Assembly: GCA_004802705.1 (NCBI GenBank)
Contig: SGPL01000024.1
Location: forward strand, 54,505 to 118,504
DNA from: Bondarzewia mesenterica
Taxonomy: Eukaryota; Basidiomycota; Agaricomycetes; Russulales; Bondarzewiaceae
Direction: 5' to 3'
DNA: 64,000 nt
Under the pieces are notes generated by a model, which ran no database searches, was not told the origin of the DNA, and saw nothing but the letters and a program-made list of their open reading frames with translations. Of this stretch, positions 1-12,008 are shown in pieces. The first letter of the stretch is position 1. Each line of letters opens with the position of its first letter. The position numbers and the translations under genes were made by a program.

Positions 1-2108
1 TCCGTCACGAACGCAACTGTTGGCCGTCAAGTTTGTCAAAGTCCTCTCTCGAGCGTTCGACATCCAACATTTTGAAGAGCCAGAAAAATCTGTTCTGGCA
101 GAACAGAAACGGATCTCGCGTTCCCTTATCCCATTTGTCACCTCACCCTCTCCAGAGGTAAATTTCTCCGGCGTATTTTTCACTGGTGATCGGCCGTGTT
201 GGGTTCTCTGTACGGACAAGGGCGGTATCAGGCTTCATCCCTCTGGTCACGCTGTTGTGCATTCCTTTACATCCTGTTCCCTCTGGGAGTCGAAGGGTGA
301 CTTTCTGCTGTACTCAGAAGAGGTGATGCTTCACAGCCATTATCTGTACAATCTGGTTCCTGACAATGGCATGGGCTGCAGGGTCCAAGTCTGCTGGAGT
401 GGATGCCAAACCTCCAGCTTGACATGGATTTGCCATGTCGACATGTACCACGTGGAAGACCGTACACCAATATCTTGTTCGATCCTTCAACGTGTTTGAT
501 CATTGCAGCATCATCCTTGCAGGCTCGCTTCACGTCATTCGATGAAGAGGGTAACCAGATTTGGGAACCAGATGGTATGCTTTGTACGTTGTCATCGGTT
601 GAAGTTAAACCGACACATCATCGTTAGCTGCTAATGTTTCATATCCAATGAGTGACTGTTCCACCCTGGAGTTACTAACCCCAGATGGATGGATCACAAT
701 GGATGGGTATGCTACATGCTTCCTCATGTTTTCCCCAGCTCATTAGTCTTGCACACAGATACGAATTCGCTCCAAACGAGTTCGTGAATGCCGTTGATTG
801 CGTGACTCTTGAGACGCAAAGCACGGATACAGGACACAAGAATTACATTGCTGTTGGAACAACCGTCAATCGTGGCGAGGATCTCGCAGTCAAGGGAGCA
901 GTGCGTATCACGTAGGTATTTGTTGCTGCGCTTGCTGATAGTACCTTTCCTAAGACATACATATTCGAAATCGTTGAGGTTGTGCCAGATCCGGCTTCGG
1001 GTCTGAAGCGCTCCTTCAAGCTACGGCTTCGATGTCGGGATGACGCGAAGGGGCCTGTCACAGCGTTATGCGGCATCGACGGGTATTTAGTCTCATCTAT
1101 GGGTCAAAAAGTGCGTGTTGTCTGCATGCGTGTTGATTTCATTGCTAACTCTTCGTAGGTTTTCGTTCGAGCGTTCGATTTGGATGAGCGCCTTGTTGGA
1201 GTGGCGTTCTTAGATGTTGGAGTCTATGTGACTTCCCTTCGATCACTCAAAAACTTGATCATAATCTCAGATGCCGTGAAGAGCATGTGGTTCGTTGCAT
1301 TCCAGGTGCGCACTTTGTCTATGAATGCGTATGCTGAACTGATGGGATAATCAGGAGGACCCCTACAAACTTGCCATTCTGGCCAAGGATCCGCACCAGC
1401 TCTGCGTCACTTCGGCTGATTTCTTCTTTGCCGACCAGCAACTGTCTATCGTCGGGTGTGATGAGGAAGGAGTGGTCCGAATGTACGAGTATGACCCGCA
1501 TGGTAAATAGAAGACTCCTTCCTCTACTGTGACGCCATCTTACGTTGTATTAGATCCCGAGTCCAAGAACGGGCAGCATCTGCTGCGCAGGACTGAGTTT
1601 CATGGCCAAGTCGAGTACCGAACGTCTTTGACTGTTGCTCGCCGAACGAAGGGGGAGGACATGGCCACGCCCCAGGCTAAGCTCATTTGTGGTAGGGTCA
1701 TAGTTCGGGTCGATCGTGTCGCATCAATCTTACATTTCTGTTTCAGGATCTCCTGACGGCTCACTGACTGCCTTAATTCCCGTCGACGAGGAAACATTCA
1801 AGAGGTTGTATCTTTTGCAAGGCCAACTTACAAGAAACGTTCAACACACGGCCGGTCTTAATCCAAAGGCATTCCGGTTTGCAAAATTTCCTCTTGCAGG
1901 CTTGGTCGTCATCCACTGATCATCCACCAATAGTATGGTCAGGAATGACTATGTCTCCAAGCCTCTGTCGAAAGGCATACTTGATGGAAACCTTTTAGGA
2001 TCCTTCGAGGAATTACCAATTACTAGGCAGAACGAGATTACTCGGCAGATTGGGACAGAACGTAATTCTGTGCTACGGGACTGGAGCTCTATGGGTGGGG
2101 CCTGGTGA
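1..2108 (+). CDS. CFT1: CFT1 / CPSF160-like cleavage and polyadenylation factor, 5'-partial
   Basis: This is the C-terminal part of the large CPSF subunit, a beta-propeller scaffold that recognises pre-mRNA 3' ends in the nucleus. The window opens inside the gene, so the start codon lies upstream. Several short introns separate exons that join in frame. Recognisable family segments include YEFAPNEFVNAVDC (about 760-800), RAFDLDERLVGVAF (about 1170), the run from SMWFVAFQ to MYEYDPH (about 1285-1500), and the GSPDGSLTALIPVDEETF segment (about 1747-1800). The C-terminus, with LGSFEELP and ending MGGAW, runs to a TGA at 2106-2108, as is usual for CPSF-A proteins. It is followed on the same strand by GPN2. 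Seen: exon text and splice signals. Known: family assignment. Nothing appears broken. Confidence 0.9.
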
Positions 2109-2415
2109 TGATAGGCTGTTATACAGATCATTCATATCCACAGTGACGCGATGCCCCAATTGCACTCCTTGTACTTGCACGTCCAAAATATTAAAGAACA
2201 TTTGTTTGAGACTGATGATGTACCGGCCCGGGTCCCGGGAACCTCTGAAGGCATAAGCCGGGGGCCTACCAAGGGCCTACAAGGGCTACATCTACATTCG
2301 GGTTTGCGAGCAGTCGCTGCTGTATTCAACGTTCAACGCCATTCCAAATCCGAATTGTCGATCTTTTCGTTTCTTCTCCGCTTCCCTCTTGATTCATATA
2401 TAATCTCGTTTCTGC

Positions 2416-3642
2416 ATGCCATTTGGGGAAGTTGTAGTCGGACCTCCCGGGAGTGGAAAGTCGACTTATTGTTATGGCAAACACCAACTATTTTCTGCCT
2501 TGAACCGCCCCATCTCAATCGTTAACTTGGACCCTGCTAATGATAATATCCCGTATCCCTGTGCAGTCGACCTTTCTTCCCTGATCACTCTCCAAGATGT
2601 CATGGATGAACACGGTCTTGGGCCAAATGGAGGGATTCTCTACTGCATGGAGTATCTGGAGGCAAATTACGACTGGCTAGAGGAGCAGCTAAATCAGCTC
2701 GGAAAGGATGCATACGTGCTATTTGACCTACCAGGACAGGTTGAACTGAGCACGAATCATCACAGTCTAAAGAGGATTGTGCAGAAGTTGACCAAGAGCG
2801 GTTTTCGGGTGCGTGACCATTTGCTCTTCCTGTAGAGGGGTAACAATGAACTGCTCTAGCTAGCTGCCGTGCATCTCTGCGATGCACATTATGTGACAGA
2901 TGCATCAAAATACGTGTCCGTTTTGCTACTCTCCCTTCGGACGATGCTTCACCTAGAGCTGCCACATATCAACGTACTATCAAAAGTCGATCTCATCACG
3001 CAGTTCGGCGATCTTGGTTCGACTGATTTAACTTTCCAAATCCTGAATCTCAATTTTTCCTTCGATAGACTTCAACTTGGACTTTTACACAGAAGTGCAG
3101 GATCTATCATATCTTGAGAATGCTCTCACATCCACCTCGCCTCGTTATGCGTCGCTCAATATGGCGATATGTGGTCTCATAGAGGATTTCGGACTGGTGT
3201 CATTTGAGACCTTGGCCGTGGAGGTACGGAAGGCTTCCACCTTACTGGTAAGGGAGGAACCTCTCTTATAATCCCTGTTTGGTCGCGATAGGACAAGCAT
3301 TCAATGCTACATCTCACCCGAGCGATCGATCGCGCAACTGGCTACGTCTTTGTTCCTCCGCCAACTTCATCGGCACCAAAAGGGACGACTAACGATCCAG
3401 ACGCACCGAGTTCGGAACGTCCGAATACATATGCTCTGTTTTCGAGTGCTGCTGGACAAATGCTGGGCGAACGAAGCAACATACGAGATGTACAAGAACG
3501 GTGGATTGAGGCTAGGGAAGAGTGGGATGCCTACGAGAAGGTGCAGTGGAGGAAGGAAGGGGAGTTAGTCCGAAGGGAGGCAGAGTCTGCCGCAAGAAGG
3601 GGTAAGATTAGGGAACGGAAAGGTGTCAGCGAGCAGATATGA
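2416..3642 (+). CDS. GPN2: GPN-loop GTPase 2
   Basis: GPN GTPases help assemble and import RNA polymerase II and III. The ATG at 2416 opens MPFGEVVVGPPGSGKSTYC, which holds the Walker A/G1 motif. NLDPANDNIPYP follows, then the Gly-Pro-Asn insertion (HGLGPNGGI, about residues 73-81) that defines the family, the G3-like DLPGQVEL, and NVLSKVDLI as the G4 guanine-specificity motif. The first exon ends at SGFR before a GTGCGT donor near 2809. Further short introns lie near 3026-3068 and 3225-3292. The charged C-terminal tail (KIRERKGVSEQI) ends at TGA 3640-3642. The gene sits between CFT1 and SEC31 on the same strand, only about 300 bp after CFT1. It looks intact. Confidence 0.92.
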
Positions 3643-3865
3643 AGCTGTTTCTGATAGGCTTTAGTTACTCGCTTCTTCATGATTGCACGTCTTCAAAAGT
3701 TATGTAGTGAAAATGGATGTTTCTCTGAGCTCTTCTAAGACTTCAGTGAGCCGTCCGCGATGTGACGCGTCGATAATCACGTGCTATGTTAAGGGCAGGT
3801 CTCGCGGGCGCGACACGTCGACAAGCACATCGTTCTACAGCAATTACATCTTGCACATTGCCGCC

Positions 3866-6800
3866 ATGAAACTTAAGGAGATTCACAGAACTTCAACCTT
3901 TGCTTGGTCTCCGCTTCCTTCCATTCCGTTGCTGGCAACGGGAACCGTCGCAGGAGCGCTCGACGAGTCGTTCAGCAATGAGAGCCAGCTCGAAATATGG
4001 GCCCCCGACTTCTTGAACCGGCAGGAGTATGACCTTGGTGGGGAAGGTCAGCCAGGCCCAAAGGGCGTTGTAACGGATAGCGCAAGGTATACATAATGCT
4101 CTACTGTGTTTCTAGGAGAGTCCGCTCAATCTTGTGTGGACAGGTTCAATCGTATCGCGTGGGGTTATGCGGATGGAAGCCGCCCGCAGGGTATCATAGT
4201 CGCAGGAATGGAGAACGGAGAGTTGGGAATATGGGATCCAGAGAAGATCGTGGCACATGTTCCGTAAATGCGCGTTGCCGTCTCCCTGAGTGATTGTTGA
4301 CCAGGATTTCTTAGTTCCTCCGAATCGCTCATCCTGAAGAATAGCACGCATACTGGACCGATACGCGGTCTTGATTTCAACCCCATACAAACAAGCTTGT
4401 TCTCGTCTGGTGGTACCAATGGAGAGGCACGTTCATTCGCCTTTCTCTCTCATGGAGACGTGCTGACCATCAACCTAATCACAGATCTATATCTGGGACC
4501 TCAGAGATCCAAGCAAACCTTACTCTCCCGGAACACGTAGCTCAAAACTCGACGAAATTACCGCACTTTCATGGAACAATCAAGTGCCTCATGTTCTGGC
4601 AACGTCGAGTAGCACTGGCTATACAGTAGTGTGGGATCTGAGGGGAAAACGCGAGGTTGTTGCCCTTGCGTATGGTGGAGGAGCGGGCACGCTTGCTGGC
4701 GGGGGATTGCAGGGTAGCGGAATGAGCTTTGGCGGTCGTCGCGGCATGAGCGATGTTGCCTGGCATCCCGACAATGTAAGTGATAGCAAGCTATATTTGC
4801 GCTCCATTGCGGGTAATCATGTCCTATTTACAGGCTACGAAACTTGTGACGTCGTCAGAGGATGATACATCTCCTGTCATTATGGTCTGGGACCTACGCA
4901 ATGCTCGTGCGCCGGAAAAAGTCAGCTTCTGTCCTTCATTATCCTTCGGTGAAGATATCTGATGCTCCAATTTTAAGATCCTCACTGGCCATGAGAGAGG
5001 TATCTTGTCGCTGTCTTGGTGCAAGCAGGACGCAGATCTCCTTCTTTCTAGCGGTAAAGATAATCGTGCGTTGTGCTGGAATCCTGAAACATCCGAGATC
5101 ATCGGGGAGGTGTGTATTCCTCAAATGCGTCTAAAAATCAGTTTGTAATATTCGCCCCAGCTCCCTTCTGCAGAGAACTGGGCATTCCAAGTTCAATGGT
5201 GTCCTCGCAACCCTGATCTTCTGGCTACGGCTTGCTTTGACGGAACCATTGGGATACATTCCATCCAATCTACCAACACTTCCACTTCCGGAGAACTCCC
5301 CGCTGTGACGCCCAAACCTGACGGTGCCGACGTTTTTTGATGTTCCTGGCTTTTCGCGCACGACCCAAGCCACCCTCTCTCTGAAGCAACCGCCAAAATG
5401 GTTGCGTCGCCCTGTTTCGAGTTCATTTGGCTATGGCGGTCAATTGGTCTCCGTTTCGAACCTGCCATCTGCTCAGGGACGGCATCAGAGCGGTGTCGTG
5501 CACTTACGCAAGATCGTCACCGAGGAAAGCGTTATTGATCGTGCAAACAAATTGCGCGTTGCTATCGATGCACAAAATCTCTCTGCCCTCGCTGCGGAGC
5601 GTAGCTCTGAGGCAGCGACCAAGGCCGAGGAAAGTGCAGAGAGCTGGAAGGCCTTGCTCAGCCTGTTTCAGACGAATTCTAGAGACGAGCTAGTTACTTT
5701 ACTGGGCTTCTCCAAGTCCGAAATTGCAGCACGCGTTGCAGATGCTGTTGAGAACTTGAAGGCGGCGGCTACAGCGGACAATACTACTGTGATTACGCCA
5801 GCCGAGGACAACAACATGGAGACCAAGCCTCATGAACCAGTGGTTTCGTTCGCCGAGCCGGAACACAGCCCATCTGAGCTCGGTGAAGATCCATTGGAAT
5901 CTGCTGGAAGCGCATTGGAGGCCACGCCCTCTGAATTGAGTGCCAGTGCTGCCTCAGACACCACTAATGCCACCCCGCTTGCCGATGGCGAGTCCACGAC
6001 TACCGCTCCCAGTCTGTTCGGCGACGAGCATGCTCCAGGAACGCCTCAGACGGATGCCGCTGCCGATTTCTTCAGCACTATGGGCATCTCGCAGACTACC
6101 GCTGATGAGGTGCAAGTGGTTCCGCACACCAATTATGGCTTGGATTCTTCTGTAGCTGCGACCATTGGTTCTGGACCCTCCTCTGTTGCCTCCGACACGT
6201 TGAAGGGCAATACTTTCACTATCTACACTGCGGATGAGTCTGACACCGATTGCCTTATCACGAAGGCTCTCGTCGTGGGCGACTTTGAATCCGCAGTGTC
6301 GTTGTGCTTGGTCACTGATCGGTATGCTGATGCCATTCTGCTCGCGGCAAGCGGTGGCCCAGAACTGTTGGCTCGCACTCAGAAGGAGTACTTCTTGCGT
6401 CAAACGACGACCCTCCCCTATTTGCGCCTTTTCCAATCCATCGTTACTAACGATCTCTCGGATATTGTGCAGAACGTCGACCTCCAGGAGTGGCAAGAGT
6501 GCTTCGTCGTGCTTTGCACTTTTGCAAGCGCAGAAGAGTTTCCCAGTCTCGTCGAGCAACTCGGTGCTAGGCTCGAGTTCCAGGGCAGCATCAAAAAGTC
6601 GACGGATCCAGATAGTCCTGATAAGGCACGCACCTTCAGGAAGAATGCGACGTTAACATATTTGGCGGCCGGACGTCTGGAGAGGCTCGTCAACATCTGG
6701 ATGGAGGAATTGGTCGAAGAAGAGAAGAGAATACTCGAGAACGAGACTCAAGCTGGCGTGTCACGCTATACCGCCCATGCTCACGCTCTGCAAACTTTCA

Positions 6801-8673
6801 TTGAGAAGGTCACCGTCTTTCGTGCAGCGATACATTACGTCGACGAGGATGTCGATGCCAAGTCTCAATCCAATGATCCTAATATCAAAGTATACAGGCT
6901 GGCAGCGCTTTATGATCGTTACTTCGAGTATGCAGACTTCCTCGCCACTCAAGGGCTGATCAAGGATGCCGTCACATTCCTCAAACTCACGCCAGCGCAG
7001 TATGAAGGCCAGTCTGGTTCAAGGGTTGATTTTGCCGTTGGAAGGGAGCGTATCCTCGTTGCTGGGGGTGCAAAGGCACCTGCTGTCACAACATCTGCTG
7101 CGCCAACTGTGCCGTTGGCCCCCGAACTGCAGCCAACTTCTTCTCTGCCCACATCTGGCCCAGGCTATGGTTATCCTCGATACGGTGCTTCTGTACAACA
7201 ACAACAACCCGCGCTTGCTGGAGGGCCTGTCACTACCTCCTATCCATCATATGCACCTGTGCCGTTGAGCACAACACCTTCGGCCTATGCCCCATTGAAC
7301 AGTGCTCCAACTACCCAGGCATACGCACCTTCTATTGCCGCTGGTGGTTATGGGTACGTCCAACAACAACCCGCAGTTGTTCCGTCCATGGTGCCCCCTC
7401 CTCCTCATGCCACTGGTAGTGTTCCGGCTCCGGCACCTCCTCCTAAACGCCGAGAAAACGGTGGTTGGAACGATGCTCCAGCCATTGCGGACCGCCGAAC
7501 TCCAAGCTTAATGAATCTCAACAAGCCTTCCGCTATCACATCTCCTTTCCCCAATGCCCCGTCCCCCACTATTCTTCCAAGCCCAGCATACATCGGTCGT
7601 GGACAATCGCCAACGATCATCCCCCCTCCTCGGCCGGGTAGCGTTCAGTCACGGGCTCCGCCTCCTCAAGGTCACCGGATGCAGCCTCCCCAGCAGGCCG
7701 CTCAGGGACCATACCCTCCACAGGCTAGACCTCCATCCGGACCCCCCGGCCCTCCGCAGCGTGTTATGTCTCCAGGGCAACAAATACCGCCTCACCAACC
7801 ACCTCAACCACAGTATGCGGCTCCGCCTCACCGTGGCCACGTCGTGCCGCCTCCTGGAGCAGGGCATGCACTCGGTGGTGCTCTTCCCCCAGGTCCATAC
7901 GCACGTGCTACACCTCCTCCAGGAGCTGGAGGCATGGCTCCACCACCTCAGCAAGGTTTCAGCCGTGCAGGACCTCTTCCATCCGGGCCAGGCCAGTTCA
8001 ACGGGCCTCCTGGATTTGCACCACCACCGCCTCATAGTGCACCTCAAGCAATTCCGCCAGCAGGTCCCGGCCCTCCGCCGCCGCCGCTCCCACAAAGTAT
8101 GACAAGGGGGCCTCAACCGTTAGGTGCTGCTAGTAACCCCACGCCGGCTGCTCCTAGGGCTCCTGTCGGGCCAAAATACCGTGAGTGAGGTCTTGCACAA
8201 CTTTGGCGGTTGACTGATTTGTTTCGCACAGCTCCAGGGGATCGTAGCCACATACCCGATTCCCTGAGGCCATCGTTCAATGTCGTATTGGAGCACATGA
8301 CCCGATTGAGGCAGACGACACCGGTATGTCATTTCTGAACGTCATCTCGTCGATGAGTCCACTAATACTGCGTACCTTACAGCCCCAGCAAAAACGCCTG
8401 GTGGATGACCTAGAGCGAAGGATTAATCCCCTGTTTGACGCCATGAATTGCGAAACGCTCTCGCAGCCCGTTGTCGACCGGCTAGTCGTTCTCGCCAAAG
8501 GTAAGATCAGACTATCCTGCCGATTCGAGACGACATCTTGATGTGTTGCCGTAGCCATGGAAAACCACGATCGAGAGACGGCACTCGCAATTCATGTCGA
8601 TATGCTCACGTCGGTTGGCGACGATATTGCGTTGTGGATGTCTGGTGTCAAGCAACTCATCATGCGGCTGTAA
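3866..8673 (+). CDS. SEC31: SEC31, COPII outer-coat protein (apparent 1-nt frameshift)
   Basis: SEC31 forms the outer cage of COPII vesicles with SEC13 and stimulates SAR1 GTP hydrolysis at ER exit sites. The ATG at 3866 opens [16 protein letters not shown]. About seven exons then encode WD40 repeats (for example [49 protein letters not shown]). A long exon carries [20 protein letters not shown], the alpha-solenoid region (about 6190-7050) and a very Pro/Gln-rich stretch (about 7080-8180). Three small exons give the C-terminal helical domain from [16 protein letters not shown] to QLIMRL, with TAA at 8671-8673. The predicted length is about 1,400 aa, a little over the usual roughly 1,300. Oddity: at 5333-5338 a run of six T puts TGA in frame. 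Five T would join GADVF to DVPGF exactly as in other SEC31 proteins. An assembly error is the likeliest cause. Confidence 0.93.
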
Positions 8674-9135
8674 GTATGGGATGGGAGGATGCAGATGATG
8701 TGTTATGGAGCTCAGATTAGGATTGATGTTTTATCTTCGACGGACAATGTTTCTATACCTCTGTGTCCGGGTTCCCTCCTCGTCCGTTGCGAAGCTGTAA
8801 GTCCAATTTGAATCGGCGGCCCCATCTCGCCAGGCGTACGAGTGCCTTTCAGCGAGCCGAAAGTTGAGTGAGTCAAAATGCGGGGACGTCAGACTCTGCT
8901 TGGGTCCTAGGGTCGGCGCGTGCTAGGTAGATATTGGTCTGAAGTTGCTCTTTAGGTCGGGGATCCATCGGGCTTGCCCTAGACGGCAACTTGGACACGG
9001 CACATTGGTGAAGCAAACATCGCAAAGCATGGACCTACATCTCGACGACCATGAGGCTTCGACGAGTGGCCCTTTCTCTCACTATCTTGTTATCTTTCGA
9101 TAGCATCAACGTTGTCCTGACTCCTCTGACACTGC

Positions 9136-11922
9136 ATGGAAATCCTGGACGATCATAGATCTGAGCTGAACGACGGGGGTTTCGAAGCAGGATCTTCCGC
9201 CACTCATCCGCGTTCCTCATATACGAAATCCACAGTTATTTCTGTCTATGGAGACACATGGGCTGAGTTCTATACCTGGGAGCTGGTGGAGTGCCGTCGT
9301 ACGATCACAGCTATAGCTGGAACTCGTACAACTCCTAAATCTCTGCCAATCTATGAACTTGCTGATGGCGACAAAGCTTATGCCGACTCTAGGCAGACCT
9401 GTGTAACGTCGCCAACAACTTTGCAAGTCACCAACTACCGCGACGTTGGGTCTTTTCAATCTATATCCGAGATCCTTTGTGACGGATTGCCCATCTATGA
9501 TGAGATGGAGCCCTACCCAAGTTATGATGCTTGTGCTCCGGCCATTCAGTTGGTCGCATTTCCGGCTAAAACTCGGCTTAACGTCTTAGAATTCATTCCT
9601 TTTGCCGATGCTGGGTTCCCGTACCAAGAGGCCGCTGCTAAGTTTGCGGGCATGGCTTGGCAATCGCATTTCTACGATCCTGATCGTAAGCTCTCGATAA
9701 TTCTCAATACAAAGATGGGACGCCTAATTTGGCTTCAGTCGAGATTATTCAATTTGAAGCCCTTCGACGTCTACATTTTGGTCATACTCTTTCCATTGAC
9801 GAAATAGACCAAGAATCTGTACTACGAATCTCACAAGGGCTGCTGCGGGATGTATTACAACGGTATGATTACTTATATATATGCGCCCAATCCATTAATC
9901 GTTTTGCAGAGATATGCTATCTTGGCCTGCATCAACCAACATTGATGTTCTGTCTTTTCCTCCACTACATGTTCAGCTTCAGCCTCTTGAACGTGACTTA
10001 CACGAAAGACTTACGCATGCCTCAGCTAATTTCTGCTCTTGCTTGAATTGTATCACATACTCCTGCTCTAGACATTGTTAGTATTGCGTTGGTTTTCAAA
10101 GATAATGATACTGAATTCTTTCTTCCAGCTGATCCCAAAGCCCCATATCATCCTGTTAGAGCTCAAGTTAAAGCAAATGGGCTACGACTGAGGGATGATG
10201 TTCCTAGTAAGCCATGCTTGAATAAGTGCTTTCGCATCGCAGATGATAGAATGGAGGTAATTGCAATTTACTGTTGAATATAAGACGTAAAATCATCTAA
10301 TCAGTGCATATTGTTTTTTAGAACTTGGTACATTGGGATGACACAGATCTCAATGAACTTAAAGCCATTCTTGATATTTTACCTGATTCTCATCCTTGTG
10401 ATTTAGCAATAATGTGCCGAAAGCCTTGTTATGAGGTTTGTGTCCTATTGTCATCTTATTTATCATCAATTATGAGCTTTTGGCATTTTCAGGTGTATTT
10501 TCAAAGGTGTCAGCTCATACCCGATGAGGCAGTTTTTGAAATCACAGACGAAGAGGAAACACCGCCTTATCATTTGATTTTTGTATGCATTTCATCACAG
10601 TTGAATATTGTCTTCTCCTAACCAAATCTGTAGGGCCACCTGTCAATGAATTTCATCTAAATTACACTCGGTGAGCATATTAACGCCATGCTCATTGTTT
10701 ATGTTAAGCTTAGTTCGCATTTTACAGTGTTCCGCCATGTACCCATAATGGCCCTTGTGATGCGCCATCTGGTTGTCTTTGTTATAGCAATGGACAGCAT
10801 TGCACAAGGGATTGCCATTGCAAACTGAAATGTGTGCACGCCGTCCATCTATATGATTAGGCACTTGGTACTGATTCATTTGAAGGTCCCCTGAAGTGGA
10901 AAGGTTGTTCCTGCAACGAGAAAGGGAAGAATTGCAAAGATTCGAAAGATATGAAATGTGAATGTCGCAAACGTCGTAGGGAGTGCGACGTTGATCTATG
11001 CCATTGTGGAGTCGAGTAAGTCGTACCCAACCGCTATTTTTGTTGATATTGTCAATAATTGACGTTTGATAGAAGTAAGTTTCGTTGATTAGCTCATCCC
11101 CAAGCTGTGAGAACAGAATGCGACGTGTAGAAAACACCAAAAACTTGTGCCTTAATGCAGCCATGCAACGCGGAGACCAAGTGGTATGTGCTCATCTCAC
11201 TTGATGGTATTTGACTGCTCGACATGTCACAATCGTTCTCTCATCGTCATCATCAAATCTCTCGTGCTAAGGGCATCGACATTAAGCGTAGCACCCGTGG
11301 CTTGGGTGCATTTGCAAACAGGACGATCGCCAAGGGCGATTATATTGGTGGTAAGGAGCATTTCATCGTCTCGATTTTGGTACTCACATGCAGTGTCATG
11401 TTGAACAGAATACATCGGTGAACTATACACGATCGACGACGTGCCGCGCGAGTGAGTAACAAAATCTACCCACTGCGTCGAATGCAAACTCACACATCTC
11501 CGATTACCGCTATACATTAGTGATGAGAACCGTCACCGCGGCCTGAACTATACGTTTGGCATAGATGTTGAAAACGGTTATTTCATTGACGGCATGAGAG
11601 TGGGCAACGAGACACGATATCTAAACCATCCAGAGAAGGAGAAAAGTGCAAATGCCGAGGCACAAAGTTCGCCAAGTTTCAAGTGAATGAATCCCGTCTC
11701 TCGCTGAAACTTCTTGTTCCTCCCAGTTCTCCTGGTGAACGGGGATCAACGTATTGGGATTTTCGCTTGTATGTCTCATCAGGCGATTGATTTTGGTGTT
11801 GACTAACCTTTGGTTTTGGCTTATCGCCAGCGCATTTGACGAGAGAAGGGAAGGAGCTCACTCTGGATTACGGAGAAGGATACTGGAAGGGACACACGAA
11901 CGGAGGTGACGAAGACACGTGA
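9136..11922 (+). CDS. Enhancer-of-zeste-type SET-domain histone methyltransferase, copy 1 (divergent)
   Basis: This resembles EZH2/KMT6, the PRC2 enzyme that methylates histone H3 Lys27 in the nucleus. About a dozen short exons give, in order: an N-terminal region with FIPFADAGF and EIIQFEALRRLHFG; a zinc cluster FCSCLNCITYSCSRH (about 10,030-10,077); a SANT-like segment with HPCDLAIMCRKPC (about 10,395-10,430); a Cys-rich CXC domain (PCTHNGPCDAPSGCLCYS, about 10,735-10,785, and GCSCNEKGKNC onward, about 10,905-11,015); and a SET domain with GLGAFA (about 11,300), EYIGELY, RYLNHPEKEKSANAEAQ and LVNGDQRIGIFA, ending LTLDYGEGYW before TGA 11,920-11,922. The SET motif usually written NHxxxxNC reads NA here, so activity is doubtful. 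Start chosen as the first in-frame ATG; an upstream exon cannot be excluded. Exons at 9,850-11,100 look more AT-rich than the neighbours. A paralogue lies at 40,150-42,505. Confidence 0.8.
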
Positions 11923-12008
11923 TATAACTGAAATAGGCTGGCAAGGGCGCAATTGACAAGTGTAGCAGGGTAGAAGTATGCAGTGACAGCAAATAAGAAG
12001 ACAATGTT

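Noticed and set aside
2397..2403. TATATAA before GPN2
   Set aside because: It lies only 13 nt before the ATG, too close to act as the core promoter element for this start.
7554..8116. Long alternative frames on both strands across the Pro-rich part of SEC31
   Set aside because: They are shadows of a Pro/Gln-rich coding exon; the plus-frame protein continues the conserved SEC31 C-terminus.
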